Assembly: GCA_913775095.1 (NCBI GenBank)
Contig: CAJYIW010000002.1
Location: 310,001 to 374,000 of the forward strand
Length of the DNA stretch: 64,000 bases
Direction: 5' to 3'
Source: an uncultured Siphonobacter sp.
Lineage (GTDB): Bacteria > Bacteroidota > Bacteroidia > Cytophagales > Spirosomataceae
Below are positions 1 to 9,915 of the stretch, piece after piece (the first letter of the stretch is position 1; each line of letters opens with the position of its first letter). The notes under the pieces are model-generated. The model ran no database searches, was not told where the DNA came from, and saw only the letters and a list, made by a program, of their open reading frames with translations. A program made the translations under genes and the position numbers.

Positions 1-328
1 CTATGAAACGATACTTCAAAGGAGTGAAATTCATGATTGTAGTAATCAGATGAAGGGTATGGTAATCAGACAAAATTTAACTGAAAAAGGTTTGTTTAGA
101 ACTTATCAGGTAATGTTTTAGGGATGGGGAACTTTCTCTAATAAATTATTATTCAGGAAGATAGTGATTACACGCCGGAAAATTTCTAATTTTGCGGGCA
201 TTTTCATTGACGGTTATCCGTAAACTAAAGATCTGTGATTCAAAGATTGGAATGGCAGGTGGTGCATGGCACCGATGGTACACGCTGCGGATAATTGACA
301 CAACGACATCAGAAAACTTTCTTCTCCG
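1..328. other. Non-coding region upstream of typA
   Basis: No credible gene is seen here. Reading frames on both strands are short, and the 136-residue minus-strand frame at 149-559 lies mostly antisense to typA. The only structured signal is a candidate promoter element at 187-194. Whatever gene lies to the left is outside the window. Confidence 0.5.
187..194 (+). promoter_or_regulatory. Candidate Bacteroidota -7 promoter element for typA
   Basis: TAATTTTG matches the Bacteroidota -7 consensus TAnnTTTG. No clear TTG -33 element is seen at the usual distance. If it is used, the typA leader would be about 125-130 nt long. Confidence 0.35.
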
Positions 329-2146
329 ATGCAAAGCATCCGTAACATTGCCATTATTGCCCACGTTGACCACGGCAAAACCACACTGGTGGATAAAATC
401 ATCCACTACAGCAAACTCTTCCGGGAAAACCAGGAATTCAACGACCTGATTCTCGACAACAATGATCTGGAACGCGAACGCGGAATTACGATTCTTTCCA
501 AGAACGTATCCGTTCGTTACAAAGACGTTAAAATCAACATCATCGATACTCCGGGTCACGCCGACTTCGGGGGTGAGGTAGAACGCGTACTGAAAATGGC
601 CGACGGCGTATGTTTGCTCGTCGATGCTTTTGAAGGTCCCATGCCTCAGACTCGTTTCGTATTATCGAAGGCCATCTCTTTAGGCCTGAAAGTAATCGTG
701 GTGGTGAACAAGGTAGATAAAGAAAACTGCCGTCCTGAAGAAGTTCAGGAAAACGTATTTGACCTGATGTTCAACCTGGGTGCTACGGAAGATCAGTTAG
801 ACTTCCCAACCCTGTTTGGTTCAGGTAAAGGTGGCTGGATGAGCACCGATTATCGCAACAAAACCGAAGACATCAGTCCTCTGTTAGACGCGATCATCGA
901 AAGCGTTCCTCCCGCTCCCCAGCCCGAAGGTATTCCTCAGATGCAGGTCACTTCTCTGGATTTCTCTCAATTCACGGGTCGTATCGCGATCGGTCGTGTA
1001 TTCCAGGGAACCCTGAAAGAAGGCGGTTCTATGGGCCTTTGTAAGGCAGATGGAACAGTTAAACGCGTTCGTATCAAAGAGGTTCAGGTATTCGAAGGCT
1101 TAGGCCGGGTGAAAGTTTCGGAAGTAGGTGCCGGTGATATCTGTGCCCTTACGGGTCTGGAAGATTTCGAAATTGGTGATACCGTTACTGATTACGACAA
1201 CCCTCAGCCTCTGGAGCGTATTGCCGTAGATGAGCCTACGATGAGTATGCTCTTCACGATCAATAACTCGCCTTTCTTCGGTAAAGAAGGTAAATTCGTA
1301 ACGTCTCGTCACTTACGCGATCGTCTGTACAAAGAGATCGAGAAAAACCTGGCCTTACGCGTACAACCCACCGATAGCGAAGACCGCTTCCTGGTCTTTG
1401 GTCGTGGTATCCTTCACTTGTCCGTTCTGATCGAAACGATGCGTCGGGAAGGTTACGAATTACAGGTAGGTCAGCCTCAGGTATTATACAAAGACATCGA
1501 CGGTGTTCGTCACGAGCCTATCGAGTTAATGGTTGTAGACGTTCCTGAAGAAACGGCTGGTAAAGTAATCGAATTAGCTACGCAACGTAAGGGCGAGCTG
1601 ATGATTATGGAACCTAAAGGTGACGTACAACACCTGGAATTCAACATTCCTTCACGGGGTCTGATTGGTCTGCGTTCAGACGTGTTGACAGCTACTTTCG
1701 GTGAAGCCGTAATGACGCACCGTTTCAAAGCGTATGAGCCTTTCAAAGGCCCCATCGCTGGTCGTATCAACGGTTCTATCATTTCTAAAGGAACAGGTAC
1801 GGCAACGGCTTATACTATTGATAAACTTCAGGATCGTGGCCGCTTCTTCATTGATGCGGGTGATGATATTTACGAAGGAATGGTAGTAGGGGCTCACAAC
1901 CGTAACAACGACATTGTAGTAAACTTACAGGAAGCCAAGAAATTAACGAACATGCGTGCGTCGGGTACTGACGACAGCGTTCGGATCATTCCTAAGGTTA
2001 ATTTCTCACTGGAAGATTCTATGGAATACATCCAGAAAGACGAATACCTGGAGATTACTCCAAAATCGATGCGTATGCGTAAGATTTACCTCGACGAAAA
2101 CGAGCGTAAACGTGCAGAAAGCAAAGGAGCTTTTGCTGACTTATAG
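329..2146 (+). CDS. typA: Ribosome-associated translational GTPase TypA/BipA
   Basis: This is a cytoplasmic EF-G-like GTPase that binds the ribosome and supports 50S assembly and stress or cold adaptation. At 605 residues it has the usual family length. G motifs are intact: AHVDHGKT at residues 11-18, the switch I ERGITI near 50-55, DTPGH at 73-77 and NKVD at 127-130. The elongation-factor-like C-terminal half, with SRGLIGLRSD and GTGTATAY-like segments, follows typical TypA. The ATG at 329 puts the Walker A motif at the expected place. It appears monocistronic, with a candidate promoter at 187-194 and a strong terminator right after the stop. The identification is secure. Confidence 0.97.
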   Translation: MQSIRNIAIIAHVDHGKTTLVDKIIHYSKLFRENQEFNDLILDNNDLERERGITILSKNVSVRYKDVKINIIDTPGHADFGGEVERVLKMADGVCLLVDAFEGPMPQTRFVLSKAISLGLKVIVVVNKVDKENCRPEEVQENVFDLMFNLGATEDQLDFPTLFGSGKGGWMSTDYRNKTEDISPLLDAIIESVPPAPQPEGIPQMQVTSLDFSQFTGRIAIGRVFQGTLKEGGSMGLCKADGTVKRVRIKEVQVFEGLGRVKVSEVGAGDICALTGLEDFEIGDTVTDYDNPQPLERIAVDEPTMSMLFTINNSPFFGKEGKFVTSRHLRDRLYKEIEKNLALRVQPTDSEDRFLVFGRGILHLSVLIETMRREGYELQVGQPQVLYKDIDGVRHEPIELMVVDVPEETAGKVIELATQRKGELMIMEPKGDVQHLEFNIPSRGLIGLRSDVLTATFGEAVMTHRFKAYEPFKGPIAGRINGSIISKGTGTATAYTIDKLQDRGRFFIDAGDDIYEGMVVGAHNRNNDIVVNLQEAKKLTNMRASGTDDSVRIIPKVNFSLEDSMEYIQKDEYLEITPKSMRMRKIYLDENERKRAESKGAFADL

Positions 2147-2165
2147 TAGAAGCAGGTGATACATT

Positions 2166-2201
2166 AAAAAAGGGGCTGGATGCAAATCCAGTCCCTTTTT
2201 T
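2166..2201 (+). terminator. Rho-independent terminator after typA
   Basis: A 16-bp stem (2166-2181 with 2186-2201, one G-U wobble) with a GCAA tetraloop. The stem starts with an A run and ends in six T, so it could work in both directions. It lies 20 nt after the typA stop. Confidence 0.9.
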
Positions 2202-2295
2202 AGTGGGCCATCAGAAGGATGTTTGAATTTATACCCAAAGCAACGTCCAGTTGGAAGAGATCAGTCGTACTTTTGCTCATTCGAGTATTACCCCT

Positions 2296-3738
2296 ATGCA
2301 AGAATCAGGTCAGCTTTTGAATCAGGAACCATTTATTCATCTGGATTACTTTGAGCGGATAGCCCCCGACCAGGCGGCTTACCGTCGTAAAAAGAAGTAT
2401 TACTGGGACGAGATTACCAACTATTGTAATTACTTCGCTCACGAAGATTTATCGGTACTGGAGCTGGGTTGCGGCACGGGCGAGCTGATTGGTCAGATTA
2501 GAGGAAACCGTAAAACCGGGATTGATTTCAGTGAAGGCATGATTCGCGTCGCCCGTCAGCAATTTCCTGACGTACGCTTTGAAGTAATGCCCGCCCAGCA
2601 GATAGCGTTACAGGAAACGTACGATCTGATCATTCTGTCAAACCTGATCGGGTACGTTGATGATGTACAGGCCCTGTTTGAAACCTTACGCCCGCTATGC
2701 CACGAACGGACCAAGGTGATTGTCAATTATTACAATTTCCTTTGGGAGCCCTTCCTGAAATTTGCTGAATGGATAGGAATGAAGCGTAAAGCACCTCGCC
2801 AGAACTGGCTTTCCCGCATGGACGTGGATAACCTGCTGGAATTAGCGGGGTTTGACGTCTATCGTAACAGCTTACGCATGTTATGCCCTTTCTACATTCC
2901 GTTGATTTCGACTTTTCTGAATAAGTACCTGGCTAAAATGCCCATCATCCGGCATTTGTCCATTAACCAGTACAGCTTCGCTAAACTACAGAAAGAAGTA
3001 GAAGACTGGGAGAATCGCTTTTCCACAAGTATCGTTATTCCGGCCCGGAATGAGAGTGGCAATATAGAAAATGCCCTGCTTCGGATGCCCAAATTTGGCA
3101 AGCACCAGGAAATCATTTTTGTCGAAGGAAATTCAACGGACGATACCTGGGCCACGATTCAGCGAATTGCGGAGCAATACAAAGACCAGTTTGATATCAA
3201 GATCCTGCAGCAGGATGGAAAAGGCAAAGGTAATGCCGTTCGAAATGGATTTGCTGTGGCTACGGGTGATATTCTGATGATTCTGGATGCCGACCTGACC
3301 GTTCCGCCCGAAGACTTGCCCAAATTTTACAATGCCATTGCTTCCGGCAAGGGCGATTTCGTTAATGGTTCACGACTGGTCTATCCGATGGAAAAGAAAG
3401 CCATGCGTTTTCTAAACCTTTTGGGTAATAAATTCTTTAGTCTCTTATTCTCCTGGTTACTGGAACGGCCCTTCAAGGACACCCTGTGCGGCACAAAGGT
3501 TATCTTCAGAACGGATTACTATCGATTGATTGAAAATCGGAAATTCTTCGGCGATTTTGATCCTTTTGGTGACTTTGACCTCATCTTCGGGGCGTTCAAA
3601 CTCAACCTGAAGATTGTAGAAGTACCCATTCGTTACCGCGAGCGAACCTACGGAGATACCAATATCTCCCGGTTTAAGCATGGGTTCATACTGTTACAAA
3701 TGTGTGCCTTTGCGGCCCGGAAACTTAAGTTTATTTAA
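2296..3738 (+). CDS. Fused SAM methyltransferase and family 2 glycosyltransferase
   Basis: Two domains are joined in one chain of about 480 residues. The N-terminal half is a class I SAM-dependent methyltransferase: the SAM-binding glycine motif ELGCGTGE is followed by the acidic GIDFSEGMI strand. The C-terminal half, from about residue 250, is a GT-A family 2 glycosyltransferase of the polyprenyl-phosphate mannose/glucose synthase type, with SIVIPARNESGNI, the metal-binding DADLT and an acceptor-side GDTNISRFK segment. There is no C-terminal multi-helix anchor. The frame is open upstream to a TTG at 2251, but the ATG at 2296 is the likelier start. It probably modifies or supplies a lipid-linked sugar for the downstream polysaccharide locus; the substrate is unknown. 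Confidence 0.85.
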   Translation: MQESGQLLNQEPFIHLDYFERIAPDQAAYRRKKKYYWDEITNYCNYFAHEDLSVLELGCGTGELIGQIRGNRKTGIDFSEGMIRVARQQFPDVRFEVMPAQQIALQETYDLIILSNLIGYVDDVQALFETLRPLCHERTKVIVNYYNFLWEPFLKFAEWIGMKRKAPRQNWLSRMDVDNLLELAGFDVYRNSLRMLCPFYIPLISTFLNKYLAKMPIIRHLSINQYSFAKLQKEVEDWENRFSTSIVIPARNESGNIENALLRMPKFGKHQEIIFVEGNSTDDTWATIQRIAEQYKDQFDIKILQQDGKGKGNAVRNGFAVATGDILMILDADLTVPPEDLPKFYNAIASGKGDFVNGSRLVYPMEKKAMRFLNLLGNKFFSLLFSWLLERPFKDTLCGTKVIFRTDYYRLIENRKFFGDFDPFGDFDLIFGAFKLNLKIVEVPIRYRERTYGDTNISRFKHGFILLQMCAFAARKLKFI

Positions 3739-3770
3739 GCTAGTCCAGAGACTACGAACCTTGCTTCTTT

Positions 3771-4526
3771 ATGTCGGCTCTTCCTAAAATTTCTATTATA
3801 ACGGTTGTTTACAACGGTGCGGCTACGATAGAAGATACAGTTCGCTCCGTTTTATCGCAGGATTATCCGTCCGTAGAATACATCATCATAGACGGGGCTT
3901 CCAAAGATGATACCCTGGCCCGGATCGAACCTTACAAAGACCGGATTGCTCAGGTCATAAGCGAACCCGACAAAGGCATCTGGGATGCCATGAATAAAGG
4001 TCTCAAACGGGCAACGGGGGAGGTGATTGGTATCCTGAATTCCGACGACGTATATGCCCACGGTGAAGTGTTAAGTAAAGTCATGTCAGCCTTTGCCGTT
4101 AATCCTTCGGCTGAAGCGGTGTACGGCAACCTGAAATACATGGACGTTTCCCTGACGAAAGTAATCCGGGACTGGAAGTCGAGAGCCTACGATCAGACCT
4201 TCTTCGAATACGGCGAAATGCCACCGCATCCCACCTTTTTTGCCCGTCGGTCGCTCTACGAAAAGATTGGCTACATCGATATGAACTTCCGGCTGGGAGC
4301 GGATTATGAGCTGACATTCAGAGCCATGAAGGTTCATCAATTGCCAACTTACTGGATTGATGATTGCCTGGTTCATATGCGAATCGGGGGAGAATCAAAC
4401 CGAAGTGTTAAAAATATCATTGATCAACATCGATTGAACATGAAGGCTTGGACAATTCACGGATTAAGAGTTCCTTTGTCTTTTCATTATGGCAAGTTTC
4501 TGCATCGGCTCAAACAATTTTTGTAG
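3771..4526 (+). CDS. Family 2 glycosyltransferase
   Basis: A 251-residue single-domain GT-A glycosyltransferase. It opens with KISIITVVYNGAATIEDTVRSV, has IIDGASKDDT for the nucleotide and the metal-binding NSDD near residue 90. It resembles the WcaA-like enzymes that add one sugar to a lipid-linked repeat unit on the cytoplasmic face. It lies 32 nt after the methyltransferase-glycosyltransferase fusion and is probably cotranscribed with it. Donor and acceptor sugars cannot be told from the sequence. Confidence 0.88.
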   Translation: MSALPKISIITVVYNGAATIEDTVRSVLSQDYPSVEYIIIDGASKDDTLARIEPYKDRIAQVISEPDKGIWDAMNKGLKRATGEVIGILNSDDVYAHGEVLSKVMSAFAVNPSAEAVYGNLKYMDVSLTKVIRDWKSRAYDQTFFEYGEMPPHPTFFARRSLYEKIGYIDMNFRLGADYELTFRAMKVHQLPTYWIDDCLVHMRIGGESNRSVKNIIDQHRLNMKAWTIHGLRVPLSFHYGKFLHRLKQFL

Positions 4527-4552
4527 TAGTTTCATGCAATAGGTTAACTTTG
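4519..4552 (+). promoter_or_regulatory. Candidate promoter for the polysaccharide export operon
   Basis: TTG at 4521-4523 and TAACTTTG at 4545-4552 are separated by 21 nt, matching the Bacteroidota housekeeping promoter (TTG, then TAnnTTTG). The -33 element overlaps the stop of the preceding glycosyltransferase. Transcription would start near 4559, leaving a leader of about 370 nt before the Wza-like gene. Confidence 0.5.
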
Positions 4553-4932
4553 TAGGCGTTTAGTACGTGTTTTACCAACCCGCTATAAAAATTATGCATA
4601 TTTTTACTCAATAATGAACTGACTCATTTTGAAAGTAACGTGCAGTAGGTCAATGATTTGGAAGAAGTTGTTAAGGTAGTAACAGTAAATTAACAGCAAC
4701 TTAAACTACTCAATATCTACTCATGCGAGGGTAACTGCTATCTTTAATTGTGAAGAGAACCGAATGAAGTCAGAATTTCCCTTTTGCCTCTTCCATTATT
4801 CAGGATCTCTTTTACGAACGGCGATCAATTGTCAGAGAAATTCCTGATCCAGTACACTTCCTGGGTTCCCTTGCATACTCAAGCAACCACCAGACACCAC
4901 TTAACTTACATACTTAACTGAATCATTGTAAA
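4553..4932 (+). other. Long untranslated leader before the export operon
   Basis: About 380 bases without a credible gene. I see no strong hairpin-plus-T-run terminator, no known riboswitch and no recognisable conserved polysaccharide-leader element. The region is consistent with a long 5' leader for the SLBB export gene if the promoter at 4519-4552 is used. Confidence 0.4.
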
Positions 4933-7263
4933 ATGAAGTTAAAATTACTCGTTCATTCTGTAGTATTGGCATTGATGGTACTACTGGCTAATGGGCAAAA
5001 TTCTTACGCACAGGTTGTCAATCAAGAAAACTTATCTTCCATTAAAGTAGATGCTTTATCTGACGAACAGGTTCAGGCGATCATCGATCAGATTAAAGCG
5101 GAGGGAATCGCAGAAGATCAGCTGGAGAAAGTAGTTTTGGCTCGAGGATTGCCCTCTGAAGAAGTAGCAAAACTAAAGACCAGAATTAGTTCTTTAAAAG
5201 AAAAACAAGGTCAACTGGATGTTGATAATAAGGATATTGTAAATACGGTAAAGGGTAGAAAAGAGTTTAAATTTGAACAGCCCAGATCTGTCGACAATGT
5301 CAGCCTGCCTTTGTATGGCTCTCAGATATTTGCCATGTCCAATCTGTTTGACATCAATGCAAACAGACCTACACCCAGTAATTACATCGTAGGTCCCGGA
5401 GACCAGTTACAAATCAATGTGTACGGGAAATCGCTCGTAGACTGGCGTGTATCAGTAACTCCGGAAGGTTTCGTGATGTTGCCAGGCATGGGTAAAGTGT
5501 ACGTAGGAGGCAAGCGATTGCAGCAAGCTACAAACCTCATTAAAGATCGTTTAAGAGCCAATAATTACGCCATCGGAAACGGAACCTATGTGGATGTCAG
5601 TTTAACCAATATCAGAACCATTCAGGTAACTATCATTGGTGAGGTAGAAAAGCCGGGAACTTATCCTATGACTTCCGTTCAAACCGTTCTAAATGCTCTT
5701 TATGCCTCGGGTGGGCCTACTAAAAATGGAGCGTTCCGGGAAATAGAGGTTATTCGAAACGGCCGTGTGTACAAAGTGCTGGACATCTATGATATCCTGC
5801 AGCGGGCAGATGTTGAAAATAACATATACTTACAGGACGACGACATTATCCGTATACCAGTGTATCAGGTACGTGTAGCCATCGAAGGCGAAATTAAGCG
5901 TCCTGGTATTTACGAAGTGAAAAAAGGAGAAACTTTACAGGACGTCATCACTTTCGCAGGAGGTCTTACGGACTCTGCTTATACTACTCGCATCAAGGCG
6001 GTTCAACTGACGGATACTGAAAAAAAAGTAAAAGATATTGTTAATCAGGATATCAAAACGTACATCCCTCAGAAAGGCGATAAGTACATTATCGATCAAA
6101 TTCTGGATCGATTTGAAAACCGGATCACGATTAACGGGGCCATTTATCGTCCGGGCCAATTCGAATTGAAATCAGGTCTGAAACTGTCCGAATTAATTAA
6201 ACAGGCAGATGGCTTGAAGCAGGATGCTTTCGCCGAAAGAGGTTACGTTACACGCCTGAACGAGAATAATGAAACGCAGATCATCCAGTTTCAGGTTAAA
6301 GATGCCGCTCAGGGAATTTACGATACGCTGCAGCTTAAAAGAGAAGACATTGTTACCATCCCTTCCATCTTCGATTTAAGAGAGACTTATAACGTGACCG
6401 TTAATGGAAGTGTACGTAAGGGTGGAAACTTCCCGTTTTCTGAAGGAATGACGGTAGAAGACCTTATTCTGATGGCTGGAGGGTTATCGGAAGGAGCAAA
6501 TACGCAACGGGTAGAAATTGCCCGCCGCATTAAAGACAGCGATCGTCAGGCGAAAGATGCGAAACTGGCCGAAATTATAACCTTATCGATTGACAGAAAC
6601 TTAACTCTGGAATCTTCAAAGTATAAATTGGAGCCTTTCGATATCGTTTCTGTTTTCTCTGTGTCTGGATATGAAGTTCAAAGATCGGTTCAGATTCAGG
6701 GCGAAGTAATGAATCCAGGCTATTTTACATTAAGCCGTAAAGATGAGCGTATTTCGGATCTGGTAAACCGGGCCGGTGGATTTAGTGCCTATGCTTACTT
6801 GCAGGGAGCTACCTTGCAACGTGGAAAAGAAAATGTGGGGATCAATTTACCAGAGATTATGAGATCTCCCAAAGGTATTGGAGATCTATTACTTCAAACC
6901 AGTGATATCCTCATCGTGCCGATGATCAATCAGCTGATTAAAGTAAATGGAGAAGTGCTGATGCCTAAAAGCGTCGTTTTTGATCAGCCACATTTCAAAT
7001 CTTACATTACTCATACCGGGGGCTTCTCACCGAATGCTTTAAAGCGAAAATCTTACGTAGTGTATGCTAACGGAGAAGTGAAAGCAACCAAACATTTTTT
7101 ATTCTTAAAATTCTATCCATCTATAAAACCAGGTACTCAAGTGTACGTTCCGAAAAAACGGGAAAGAAAAGAGGGAATGAGTGCCCAGTCCTGGATTGCC
7201 TTAGGAACCAGCATGGCTTCGTTAGCGGCTATTGTATTCGGAACCTTATCGCTGCGGAAATAA
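4933..7263 (+). CDS. Wza-like outer-membrane polysaccharide export protein with SLBB repeats
   Basis: A 776-residue exported protein that likely forms the outer-membrane/periplasmic channel for the exopolysaccharide. The N-terminus is a signal peptide (MKLKLLVHSVVLALMVLLA, with a QNSYA-Q type end). Residues about 150-235 form the polysaccharide export domain, starting YIVGPGDQLQINVYGKS. Several SLBB-type beta-grasp repeats follow, each with a GEVEKPGTY, GEIKRPGIYEV, GAIYRPGQFEL or GEVMNPGYF-like core. It is about twice the length of E. coli Wza, as is usual for Bacteroidota homologues. A single hydrophobic helix lies near the C-terminus (SWIALGTSMASLAAIVFG). It begins the AT-rich part of the locus. 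Confidence 0.92.
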   Translation: MKLKLLVHSVVLALMVLLANGQNSYAQVVNQENLSSIKVDALSDEQVQAIIDQIKAEGIAEDQLEKVVLARGLPSEEVAKLKTRISSLKEKQGQLDVDNKDIVNTVKGRKEFKFEQPRSVDNVSLPLYGSQIFAMSNLFDINANRPTPSNYIVGPGDQLQINVYGKSLVDWRVSVTPEGFVMLPGMGKVYVGGKRLQQATNLIKDRLRANNYAIGNGTYVDVSLTNIRTIQVTIIGEVEKPGTYPMTSVQTVLNALYASGGPTKNGAFREIEVIRNGRVYKVLDIYDILQRADVENNIYLQDDDIIRIPVYQVRVAIEGEIKRPGIYEVKKGETLQDVITFAGGLTDSAYTTRIKAVQLTDTEKKVKDIVNQDIKTYIPQKGDKYIIDQILDRFENRITINGAIYRPGQFELKSGLKLSELIKQADGLKQDAFAERGYVTRLNENNETQIIQFQVKDAAQGIYDTLQLKREDIVTIPSIFDLRETYNVTVNGSVRKGGNFPFSEGMTVEDLILMAGGLSEGANTQRVEIARRIKDSDRQAKDAKLAEIITLSIDRNLTLESSKYKLEPFDIVSVFSVSGYEVQRSVQIQGEVMNPGYFTLSRKDERISDLVNRAGGFSAYAYLQGATLQRGKENVGINLPEIMRSPKGIGDLLLQTSDILIVPMINQLIKVNGEVLMPKSVVFDQPHFKSYITHTGGFSPNALKRKSYVVYANGEVKATKHFLFLKFYPSIKPGTQVYVPKKRERKEGMSAQSWIALGTSMASLAAIVFGTLSLRK

Positions 7264-7297
7264 CAGTATCATAACCATCGAATACGCTGATTCAGGT

Positions 7298-8362
7298 ATG
7301 GAAGAAATAACCACCACAGAAAAGGATTCTTCATTTAAAGATATAATTTCAATAATTAAAGATTGGATAAAATATTTTCTTAGTAAAGCAGTCTACTTAG
7401 GCATCATGGCCTTCGTAGGGATACTAATAGGATATATTTATTATAAAACGACTCCTGCAAAATATACGGCAGAATGTACTTTTATATTAGATGAATCCAG
7501 TAGAGAAAATACCGGAAACTCATCAGCGTTAGCGGTCCTGGGCATAGGAGGAAATAGTAATAGTGAAGGTTTATATAGTAGTAGTAATTTAATATGGTTC
7601 TATTCCAGCCGTCTGATGCTTAAACGTACACTGTTGACGGAGGTTAAAAGAAATAGTAAAAATATATTATTAATTGATTGGCTACTACAAAATGAAGAGT
7701 TAGGCGATGACTTGGCAGAATTATCTAAGTCAGGGAACATCAAATTTGTTAGCTGGCAACAGGAACAAATAGACAGCTTATCGATACCACAGAATAAAGT
7801 TTTAGAAAACTGCATTGGATATATAAGGAATAATGTTCTGAAGGTAGCGGAAGCTCCTAAAACAGAAAATATGATTACTATTTCTGTGACTTCTAAAGAT
7901 GAATTGTTCTCCAAAGAATTTACTAACGCAATAGTAAAAAATGTAAATGATTACTATGTAGATAATAAAACTAAACGTAACAAAGAAGAGGTTGCAAATC
8001 TGGAAAATAAACTTAAGTCAATCAGTGCCAAACTTGGAAGTTCAATGTTTCAGGCTGCTTCTAATGTTGATGCCATTCCAAATGCAAACCCAGCCCAGCA
8101 AATCTTAAAAGTAGAACCACAACGAAAAGGAATTGATGTACAGGTAAATTCAGTACTGTATATAGAGCTTGTAAAAAACTTAGAAGCCGCCAAATTAAGC
8201 TTAATTAAACAGACACCAATCATTCAAATCATTGATGGGCCAGTCCTGCCTTTACCGATAAGTAAGTGGGGATTAGCGAAATGTATACTAATTGGTACTG
8301 GTGTAATGTTTATCCTGGGAGTACTATTTTTTGCTGGCCGGCGATTGTATAGTTTGTTATAA
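7298..8362 (+). CDS. Wzz/Wzc-type chain-length determinant membrane protein
   Basis: A protein of about 354 residues with the polysaccharide co-polymerase layout: an N-terminal helix (AVYLGIMAFVGILIGYIYY), a periplasmic domain with a coiled-coil stretch, a proline-rich segment before the second helix (GPVLPLPISKWGL) and a C-terminal helix (CILIGTGVMFILGVLFF). No tyrosine kinase domain is attached and none is encoded nearby. The frame is open from a TTG at 7232 that overlaps the upstream gene; the ATG at 7298 is preferred. It probably sets polymer length together with the Wzy-like and Wza-like proteins. Confidence 0.82.
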   Translation: MEEITTTEKDSSFKDIISIIKDWIKYFLSKAVYLGIMAFVGILIGYIYYKTTPAKYTAECTFILDESSRENTGNSSALAVLGIGGNSNSEGLYSSSNLIWFYSSRLMLKRTLLTEVKRNSKNILLIDWLLQNEELGDDLAELSKSGNIKFVSWQQEQIDSLSIPQNKVLENCIGYIRNNVLKVAEAPKTENMITISVTSKDELFSKEFTNAIVKNVNDYYVDNKTKRNKEEVANLENKLKSISAKLGSSMFQAASNVDAIPNANPAQQILKVEPQRKGIDVQVNSVLYIELVKNLEAAKLSLIKQTPIIQIIDGPVLPLPISKWGLAKCILIGTGVMFILGVLFFAGRRLYSLL

Positions 8363-8382
8363 GGGTCCTATTAAAATTTAGC

Positions 8383-9912
8383 ATGAATACCATAACCAAA
8401 ACATTGAAGCTGTTTTCACTAAGAATAGTAAAAGCCCTGGTGTTAATAGTTTCTTTATCCCTTTCGGCCAAACTTTTTGGAATAAAAATAGAAAGGGATA
8501 TTTGGATATTGGCCTACAATTGTATCTTAATAATAGACCTGGCCATCTGGGGACCGATAAATGAAACATTTAGAGCTAAGTTTATTTTCATAAAGGAAAA
8601 GGAAGGAGATGAGGTAGCGGTCAGAGGGCTTAATGATCTTCTACTGGTTACTAGTGCGGTTACTATTCTTGTATTCTTACTATTCATATTCTTTCCAGAA
8701 ATTCCGTCTCAGATACTGGCTCCTTTATATTCTGAAAATGAATTGAGAGCACTTAAGCTGATGTTGCAAATTTTGGCTCCTTCCCTATTAATAAATCAGA
8801 TTACACAACTATTGATTAGTGTGCTGAATGCGTATAATATTTTCTTCGTTCCAGAGTATGCGGGTTTTGCTTCTTCAATTGCTAATGTATTATGTCTGTA
8901 TTTTATAGCCCCATACGTAGGAATTTATTCTTTGGCTATATCATATTATTTTTCATTATTAGTGTTGTTTTTATTGCTCATTTATCAAATAAAAAAGAGT
9001 AAAATACCCGTAGGAATTAACTTTAGTGCAAATAAGATACAGGGCATAAAGCCATATGTATTATTCGCTCTACCTTTCTATGTGCCCTATATGGGAGGGC
9101 AATTAAATGCATTAATTGAGAAAAGTATAGGTAGTTTAATAGCCGTAGGAATAGTATCAAGTATAGACTATGCCAGGAAATTTATAGATATTCCATTAAG
9201 TACATTGATGAGCGTTCTTACAACTATACTAGTGCCGCTATTATCTGAAAAGTTCGTAAATAATAAAGAAAATGAATTTATACAAGAGCTTAAAAATAAT
9301 ATCCAGTTGGGTCTGATTGTGTTAGGCCTGTTAATATGTTTTATAATCGTAGGAGGAGAAGAAATTGTTAATATCCTCTATGGAGGAAATGGTAGAATAT
9401 CTAAGGATAAGGTGTTGGTTATCTATAATCTTGCCATTTGCTACAGCATAAGCTCTATCAGTATCTATATGTACACCGTATTCGGTCTGGCTCACCTTTG
9501 CATGCAAAGAGGGAAAGTGTATGCCGTCTGGGGTTTAATTGCACAAATTGCGATGATAGTATTGAATGTTACGAATTATAAAACTTTAGGAATATATATA
9601 TTTCCATTTACCCTTTTTACTGCTCATATTATAGCCGGATTGGGAATGAGGCTTAGTTTTAAAGTAACATTTAAAGATATTGATCATTCTTTGATTAAAT
9701 ATTTATTTATGATAACTATATGGGGTGTCATTGCTTATGGTATTAAATATTATTTAGACTTATCCGATGTTCATAATTCTGCTACTAGTTTATTTGTGGT
9801 TAAGAATTTATTACTAGGAATTTCATTAATAGGGTGTGCGTTTATTTTTAATATCAAGGAAAAGACGCTTTTAGTTTCGGCAATAAGAAGTAGAATTGTT
9901 AAGCAAGGATAG
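8383..9912 (+). CDS. Wzx/MurJ-like polysaccharide flippase
   Basis: A 509-residue very hydrophobic protein with about 12-14 predicted membrane segments and an MurJ/Wzx-like (MOP superfamily) pattern: WGPINETFRAKFIFIKEKEGD in the first loop and internal segments such as SSIDYARKFIDIPLSTLMSVLTTILVPLLSE, similar to the MviN hallmark. It likely flips the undecaprenyl-linked repeat unit across the inner membrane. It lies 20 nt after the chain-length gene and 3 nt before the next glycosyltransferase, so it is part of the same operon. An oligosaccharide flippase is the likeliest role; a second lipid II flippase cannot be excluded. Confidence 0.85.
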   Translation: MNTITKTLKLFSLRIVKALVLIVSLSLSAKLFGIKIERDIWILAYNCILIIDLAIWGPINETFRAKFIFIKEKEGDEVAVRGLNDLLLVTSAVTILVFLLFIFFPEIPSQILAPLYSENELRALKLMLQILAPSLLINQITQLLISVLNAYNIFFVPEYAGFASSIANVLCLYFIAPYVGIYSLAISYYFSLLVLFLLLIYQIKKSKIPVGINFSANKIQGIKPYVLFALPFYVPYMGGQLNALIEKSIGSLIAVGIVSSIDYARKFIDIPLSTLMSVLTTILVPLLSEKFVNNKENEFIQELKNNIQLGLIVLGLLICFIIVGGEEIVNILYGGNGRISKDKVLVIYNLAICYSISSISIYMYTVFGLAHLCMQRGKVYAVWGLIAQIAMIVLNVTNYKTLGIYIFPFTLFTAHIIAGLGMRLSFKVTFKDIDHSLIKYLFMITIWGVIAYGIKYYLDLSDVHNSATSLFVVKNLLLGISLIGCAFIFNIKEKTLLVSAIRSRIVKQG

Positions 9913-9915
9913 CGG

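Noticed and set aside
149-559. 136-residue minus-strand frame upstream of and into typA
   Set aside because: It overlaps the start of typA in antisense and shows no domain.
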